Source: JAFKFJ01 sp963786445 (GTDB taxonomy: Bacteria; Pseudomonadota; Alphaproteobacteria; Acetobacterales; Acetobacteraceae). From it: a stretch of DNA of 64,000 nt. This document shows positions 60,078-64,000 of this stretch, piece by piece. The DNA lies in NCBI GenBank assembly GCA_963786445.1, contig CAWAZU010000028.1:310001-374000 (forward strand). Direction: 5' to 3'. The stretch's first letter is position 1, and each line of letters begins with the position of its first letter. The position numbers were made by a program, and so were the translations under genes. The notes beneath the pieces are model-generated. The model was not told where the DNA came from and made no database searches. It saw only the letters and a program-made list of their open reading frames with translations.

Positions 60078-61331
60078 ATGGTGCCCGCGCTCTGCCGCGA
60101 CTGCGATGCCGACGCCGCCGGCGCGGCGGAGTGCCCGGCCTGCGGCAGCCGGCGGATCGTGCGCCACGCGGCGCTGTTCGAGCTTGCGATCGCGCACGTC
60201 GATTGCGACGCCTTCTACGCCAGCGTGGAGAAACGCGACCGGCCGGAACTGGCTGCGCGCCCGGTGATCGTCGGCGGCGGCGTGCGCGGGGTGGTGACGG
60301 CGGCGTGCTACGTCGCGCGGCTGCACGGCGTGCGCAGCGCCATGCCGATGTTCAAGGCGCTGAAGGCGTGCCCGGACGCGGTGGTGATCCGCCCGGATTT
60401 TTCGAAATACGTCGCCGTGGCGCGGCAGATAAGGGCGCTGATGGGGCGGCTGACGCCGCTGGTGCAGCCGCTGTCGATCGACGAGGCGGTGCTCGACCTC
60501 GCCGGCACCGCGTCGCTGCACGGCGGCCCGCCGGCCATGGTGCTGGCGCGGTTCGCGCGGCAGGTCGAACGCGACGTCGGCGTCACCGTCTCGATCGGGC
60601 TGGCGCCGAACCGGCTGCTGGCAAAGATCGCGGCGGGGCGGGACAAGCCGCGCGGCTTCTGCGTGATCGGCGGCGAGGCGGCGGCGCTGCTCGCGCCCGA
60701 GCCGGTGCGGCTGCTGCCCGGCATCGGCCCGGCGCAGGCGCGGCGGCTGGAGGCGCGCGGCATCACCAGGCTCGGCCATCTGCAGGCGCTCGACGCGAAA
60801 CGCGCGGAACTGCTGCTCGGCGAGGACGGGCCGGCGCTGGTCCGCCGCGCCCGCGGCGAGGACAACCGGCCGGTCGATCCGTCGCGCGACACCAAGTCCA
60901 TCAGCGCCGAGACCACGTTCGATACCGACCTGACGCGGCGCGAGGACCTGGAGCGGCATCTCTGGCGCCTGACCGAGAAGCTGGCGCGGCGGCTGGCGGA
61001 GCAGGACCTCGCGGCGGCGGGCGTGGTGCTGAAGCTCAAGACCGGCGCGTTCGCACTGCGCACGCGCACGCGCCGGCTGGCCGGGCCGACGCGGCTGCCC
61101 GACGTGCTGTTCGCGCAGGCCCGCGCGCTGCTGGCCCGCGAGGCCGACGGCACGGCCTATCGACTGATCGGCATCGGCGCCCAGCCGCTGGCGCCGGGGT
61201 CGGCGGCGGACCCGCCCGATCTCGCCGAGCCGGAGCGGCAGCGGCTGAAAGCGGCACAGGCGGCGATCGACGCGCTGCGCGGCCGCTTCGGCGCCGCCGC
61301 GATCGGGCGCGGACGCGGGCTGCCTCCGTGA
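60078..61331 (+). CDS. dinB: DNA polymerase IV (Y family)
   Basis: Translesion polymerase, 417 residues. The catalytic segments are AIAHVDCDAFYASVEKRDRP (first Asp and steric-gate aromatic) and QPLSIDEAVLDLAGT (catalytic Asp-Glu). Helix-hairpin-helix region VRLLPGIGPAQARRLEARGI follows, then the little-finger domain. The N-terminus carries an extra CRDCD and CPACG, a four-cysteine zinc-ribbon-like element found in a group of alphaproteobacterial DinB proteins. Start ATG at 60078. No LexA box is apparent in the short gap after the ROK gene. Confidence 0.95.
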   Translation: MVPALCRDCDADAAGAAECPACGSRRIVRHAALFELAIAHVDCDAFYASVEKRDRPELAARPVIVGGGVRGVVTAACYVARLHGVRSAMPMFKALKACPDAVVIRPDFSKYVAVARQIRALMGRLTPLVQPLSIDEAVLDLAGTASLHGGPPAMVLARFARQVERDVGVTVSIGLAPNRLLAKIAAGRDKPRGFCVIGGEAAALLAPEPVRLLPGIGPAQARRLEARGITRLGHLQALDAKRAELLLGEDGPALVRRARGEDNRPVDPSRDTKSISAETTFDTDLTRREDLERHLWRLTEKLARRLAEQDLAAAGVVLKLKTGAFALRTRTRRLAGPTRLPDVLFAQARALLAREADGTAYRLIGIGAQPLAPGSAADPPDLAEPERQRLKAAQAAIDALRGRFGAAAIGRGRGLPP

Positions 61332-61341
61332 TGCCCGCGGC

Positions 61342-62133
61342 TCAGCAGTGCGGCTTGAGCAGCCGGAATTCCGCCAGCGTGCCGGACATCACGAAGTCGC
61401 CGAAATCCATGCTGAGCTCGTCGGCGACGCCGTTCGCCCAATACCGCATCGAGACTTCGTAATCCGGCTCCATGCTCGCCGGGCCGCGGTCGAAGAAGGC
61501 GATGCGGAAGCGGCCGCTGGGCAGCTTGGCGAGCGCGCTCCACTTGCTCGGCCGCGGTCCGCCCCAACTGGTGATGACGATGGAACTGTCCTGCGCCCCG
61601 CTCGCCGAGGTGCCGTCGAACAGCGGCAGCGCCAGCAGCTTCTTGCCGGCCTCGGCGGCGGCGAGCAGCGCCTCGGTGTGCTTCATCGGAAACAGCGTGC
61701 CGGGCGGCAGTTTTTTGGCGCTGTCGTCGGGGCTGGTGAAATGCGCGGTGCCCGGCGCGCCGGTCGCCTTCAGCGTGGCCTCGCCGGCGATATCGCTGGT
61801 CACCGCCTGATCGGTGGTCTGGCGCGTGCGGAAGCGCAGCCGCAGCCCGTCCTTGCTCTCCCAGGTGGTGTAGTCGGAAAGCATGTCGATGTCCTGGCCG
61901 TCGCGGTTGGTCACGGTCATCTGCAGGCGCTGGCGCACCGCCCAGCCGTCGCAGGCATCCTGCACCTCGTAGGCCATGGTGCCGGTGGCGGCCTGCACGT
62001 CGCCGCCATGCGTCGTTTCCAGGTGCAGGCTGTAGATCGCCCGATGCGCCGCCAGGTCGGTGGCCGAAGCGGGCAGCGAAGCGCCGGACACGCCGAGGAA
62101 CAGGGCCGCCGCCGCCAGGGGGCGCAGGTGCAT
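61342..62133 (-). CDS. EipB-like (DUF1849) cell envelope integrity protein
   Basis: A 263-residue periplasmic protein with an N-terminal Sec signal peptide (AAAALFLGVSGASLPASATD). It matches the DUF1849 group, whose Brucella member EipB maintains cell-envelope integrity and folds as a spiral beta barrel. Key features: AHRAIYSLHLETTHGGDVQA, EVQDACDGWAVRQRLQM and DYTTWESKDGLRLRFRTRQ. The two mature cysteines, in DACDGW and at the extreme C-terminus (LKPHC), fit the conserved disulfide. It converges on dinB with 10 bases between stops. Confidence 0.88.
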   Translation of the reverse strand: MHLRPLAAAALFLGVSGASLPASATDLAAHRAIYSLHLETTHGGDVQAATGTMAYEVQDACDGWAVRQRLQMTVTNRDGQDIDMLSDYTTWESKDGLRLRFRTRQTTDQAVTSDIAGEATLKATGAPGTAHFTSPDDSAKKLPPGTLFPMKHTEALLAAAEAGKKLLALPLFDGTSASGAQDSSIVITSWGGPRPSKWSALAKLPSGRFRIAFFDRGPASMEPDYEVSMRYWANGVADELSMDFGDFVMSGTLAEFRLLKPHC

Positions 62134-62200
62134 GCGCTAGTTGCTCCGAAAAATGCGCGGCGAACATAGGAAGCCTGGCGGCGATGCGCCAGCTTCCGGT

Positions 62201-62353
62201 TCAGCGCCAGCCGGCGACCGAGGCCCCGGCCCGGCGCTGGTCGCGCAGCACCAGCACGATGGCCGGGCGGCACCACAGCTCCGGCAACCGCGCGGCGCCG
62301 GGGGACGACAGCAGGCGGGCGAGCCGGCAGGCGAGGCGGCGGAACGACGGCAT
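62201..62353 (-). CDS. Small basic protein, 50 residues
   Basis: A short gene from ATG (62351-62353) to TGA (62201-62203), preceded by GAGGAGG seven bases upstream. The product begins MPSFRRLACRLARLLSSPGA and continues LPELWCRPAIVLVLRDQRRA; it is rich in Arg and Leu and has two cysteines. It starts 13 bases after the Nramp-type transporter stop and so is likely co-transcribed with it. Function unknown; the strong ribosome binding site is the main evidence. Confidence 0.55.
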   Translation of the reverse strand: MPSFRRLACRLARLLSSPGAARLPELWCRPAIVLVLRDQRRAGASVAGWR

Positions 62354-62366
62354 GGCAAGATCCTCC

Positions 62367-63995
62367 TCAGCCGTGGCCGATGGCCAGTTGCACGACGCGC
62401 AGCACGACCAGCGCGCAGGCGGCGACCAGATAGAGCCGCAGCACCAGCATCCACCCCTGCGCCCCCGCCGACAGCACCAGCGGCGGCAGACGGTGCAGCG
62501 GCGGCATCCGCCAGATGCTGCGGTCGGGCGCGGGAGTCGCGGCGACTGCGCCGGGACGCCGGCGCAGGGAAGCGGCGCCGGCAGCGATGCTCAACGCCAC
62601 GCCGGCGCCGAGGATCCACAGCATCGTCGTGCCGGAGAGGTCGGGGAACAGCACCGCGGCCGTCAGCACCACCGACAGCACCACCAGCACCGCGATCACC
62701 GTGCCGGTGAACAGGTTGAGCCAACGCCCGTTCACCCACGGCCCCAGCACCGCGCGGTCGTTGCACAGCAGCAGCAGGAACACGGTGGCACTCGGCAGCA
62801 GCACGCCGGCGAGCGTCTGCACCGCCTCGGTGATGAGGCCGAGCGGCGCGCCGGGGACCAGCACCAGCGCCGCCGCCAGCGCGATCAGGCCGGCATAGAC
62901 GGCATGAAAGCCGATCGCCTCGCGCGGCTTGCGGTGCAGCGAATGGCGCAGCGACAGCACGTCGCCGATCGCATAGGCGCTGGCGAGCGACACCGCGGCG
63001 GCGCCGATCACGCTGGCGTCGATCAGCGCCAACGCGAACAGCACGCCCGCCGCGTGGCCCACGTATCGGCCGAGACCGGACGCGACGCCGCCGGCATCCG
63101 TGAACTGCCCGGCGGCGGGCGTGCCGGAGAAGGCGGCGGCGCAGAACGCCATCATCGCCGCGGCGCCGAGCACCACGATGGCGATGCCGATCCACAGATC
63201 GGCGCGCTCATAGGGCATGAACCGCGGCGTGATGCGCTTGTCGATGACGTAGCTCTGCTGGAAGAACAGCTGCCACGGCGCGACCGTGGTGCCGACGATG
63301 CCGATCACCAGCAGCAGCACGTCCGAAAGCTTGCCGGCGGGCCATTGCGGCAGCACGAAGTCGCGCGCGAGCGTGCCCAACGGCGGATGCGCCATCAGGA
63401 AGATCGGCAGCAGCAGCACGCTGCCGACGCACAGCACCATCGCGAACCGCTCGAAGCGGCGGAAGCTGCCGGTGCTCGCCGCGATCACCGTCAGCGCCGC
63501 CGCCGTCCCGACGCCGGCGAGTTTTGAGACGCCGAGATAATCGAGTGCCAGGCTGATGCCGATGAACTCGGTGACGATGGTGAGCGCGTTGAGCAGAAAC
63601 AGGTCGATGACGCTGAACGCGCCCCAGAAGCGGCCGAACCGCTCCAGGATCAGCCGCGCGTGGCCCACGCCGGTGACCGCGCCGAGGCGCAGCACCATCT
63701 CCTGGTTCACATAGAGCACCGGCACCAGCAGCAGCAGCGTCCACAGCAGCGACGTGCCGTACATCTGCCCGGCCTGGGTGTAGGTGGCGAAGGCGCCGGC
63801 ATCGTTGTCGCCGACCATGACGATCAGGCCGGGGCCGAGAACCGCGAGCAGCGTCGCGATGCGCCGCCGCCAGGTGACCCGTGCCGCGATGTCGTGCTGG
63901 CGAATGGTGCCGAACGCGCCTTCGATGTCGCCGAGATGGGCGAAGTCCAGCACCGCGCTGTCGGCGTCCGGTATGCTGCGATCCACGTAGCTCAT
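62367..63995 (-). CDS. Divergent Nramp-family divalent metal transporter
   Basis: A 542-residue membrane protein with about 11-12 predicted helices in the LeuT/Nramp fold. The TM1 region reads GPGLIVMVGDNDAGAFATY where canonical Nramp has DPGN, and the TM6 region reads GIVGTTVAPWQLFFQQSYV where canonical Nramp has a Met/Ala-Pro-His-Asn motif. It therefore belongs to a divergent branch whose ion specificity (manganese, iron, magnesium or other) cannot be assumed. A cytoplasmic N-terminal extension of about 45 residues is present. The ATG at 63993-63995 lies 5 bases from the window edge, so an upstream start cannot be excluded. Confidence 0.88.
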   Translation of the reverse strand: MSYVDRSIPDADSAVLDFAHLGDIEGAFGTIRQHDIAARVTWRRRIATLLAVLGPGLIVMVGDNDAGAFATYTQAGQMYGTSLLWTLLLLVPVLYVNQEMVLRLGAVTGVGHARLILERFGRFWGAFSVIDLFLLNALTIVTEFIGISLALDYLGVSKLAGVGTAAALTVIAASTGSFRRFERFAMVLCVGSVLLLPIFLMAHPPLGTLARDFVLPQWPAGKLSDVLLLVIGIVGTTVAPWQLFFQQSYVIDKRITPRFMPYERADLWIGIAIVVLGAAAMMAFCAAAFSGTPAAGQFTDAGGVASGLGRYVGHAAGVLFALALIDASVIGAAAVSLASAYAIGDVLSLRHSLHRKPREAIGFHAVYAGLIALAAALVLVPGAPLGLITEAVQTLAGVLLPSATVFLLLLCNDRAVLGPWVNGRWLNLFTGTVIAVLVVLSVVLTAAVLFPDLSGTTMLWILGAGVALSIAAGAASLRRRPGAVAATPAPDRSIWRMPPLHRLPPLVLSAGAQGWMLVLRLYLVAACALVVLRVVQLAIGHG

Positions 63996-64000
63996 CGTTG

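Overview
The window is high-GC bacterial chromosome that reads as Alphaproteobacteria, most likely Acetobacteraceae (Rhodospirillales). Pointers are the style of the ribosomal proteins and RNA polymerase, a Tat-exported high-potential iron-sulfur protein, an EipB (DUF1849) homologue, a DUF2336 protein, the succinylase lysine genes dapD-dapE, and the chromosomal groupings xseB-dxs-tlyA and fabI-aroC. This assignment is inference from recognised sequences; no tRNA, rRNA, CRISPR array or replication origin was found.

Layout. 1-3.8 kb: dapE (partial) and dapD on the minus strand, diverging from a PAS/GGDEF diguanylate cyclase coupled to a DUF2336 protein. 3.8-5.4 kb: a small AT-richer accessory patch with a VOC-fold protein, the tail of an ABC substrate-binding protein gene and a truncated IS5-type transposase, then a glycine-rich lipoprotein. 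5.7-8.4 kb: a minus-strand three-gene unit (radical SAM/SPASM protein, Gfo/Idh/MocA oxidoreductase, GlcG/HbpS-like protein) of unknown function. 8.8-16.8 kb: HiPIP, an RND efflux pair, a D-2-hydroxyacid dehydrogenase diverging from a ThDP enzyme, and a membrane protein with a coiled coil and an SH3-like domain.

16.9-44.8 kb is one nearly uninterrupted plus-strand block of expression machinery: rplK-rplA-rplJ-rplL-rpoB-rpoC, a clear intrinsic terminator, then rpsL-rpsG-tuf joined to the S10, spc and alpha operons (rpsJ to rplQ, including secY and adk). Candidate promoters precede rplK, rpsL and rpsM. fusA is missing between rpsG and tuf, and secE-nusG are not upstream of rplK.

44.8-49.7 kb is minus strand: a vapBC-type toxin-antitoxin module with its own promoter and operator, and the run pdxH, phosphotransferase/ATPase fusion, uspA, marR, pirin with a 16-bp palindrome in front of pirin. 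49.8-54.2 kb (plus): a basic conserved-looking protein, fabI, aroC, two unknown proteins. 54.2-59.0 kb (minus): ppa, tlyA, dxs, xseB, an HDAC-like deacetylase and a TusA-like protein. 59.1-64 kb: a ROK sugar kinase and dinB on plus; eipB, a 50-residue protein and a divergent Nramp-type transporter on minus.

Quality warning. Four genes that should be intact (radical SAM, rpoB, rplB, pdxH) carry five apparent single-base insertions in total (two in rplB). All are insertions and two hit essential genes, so assembly or sequencing error is the leading explanation; coordinates of these genes are given across the breaks.
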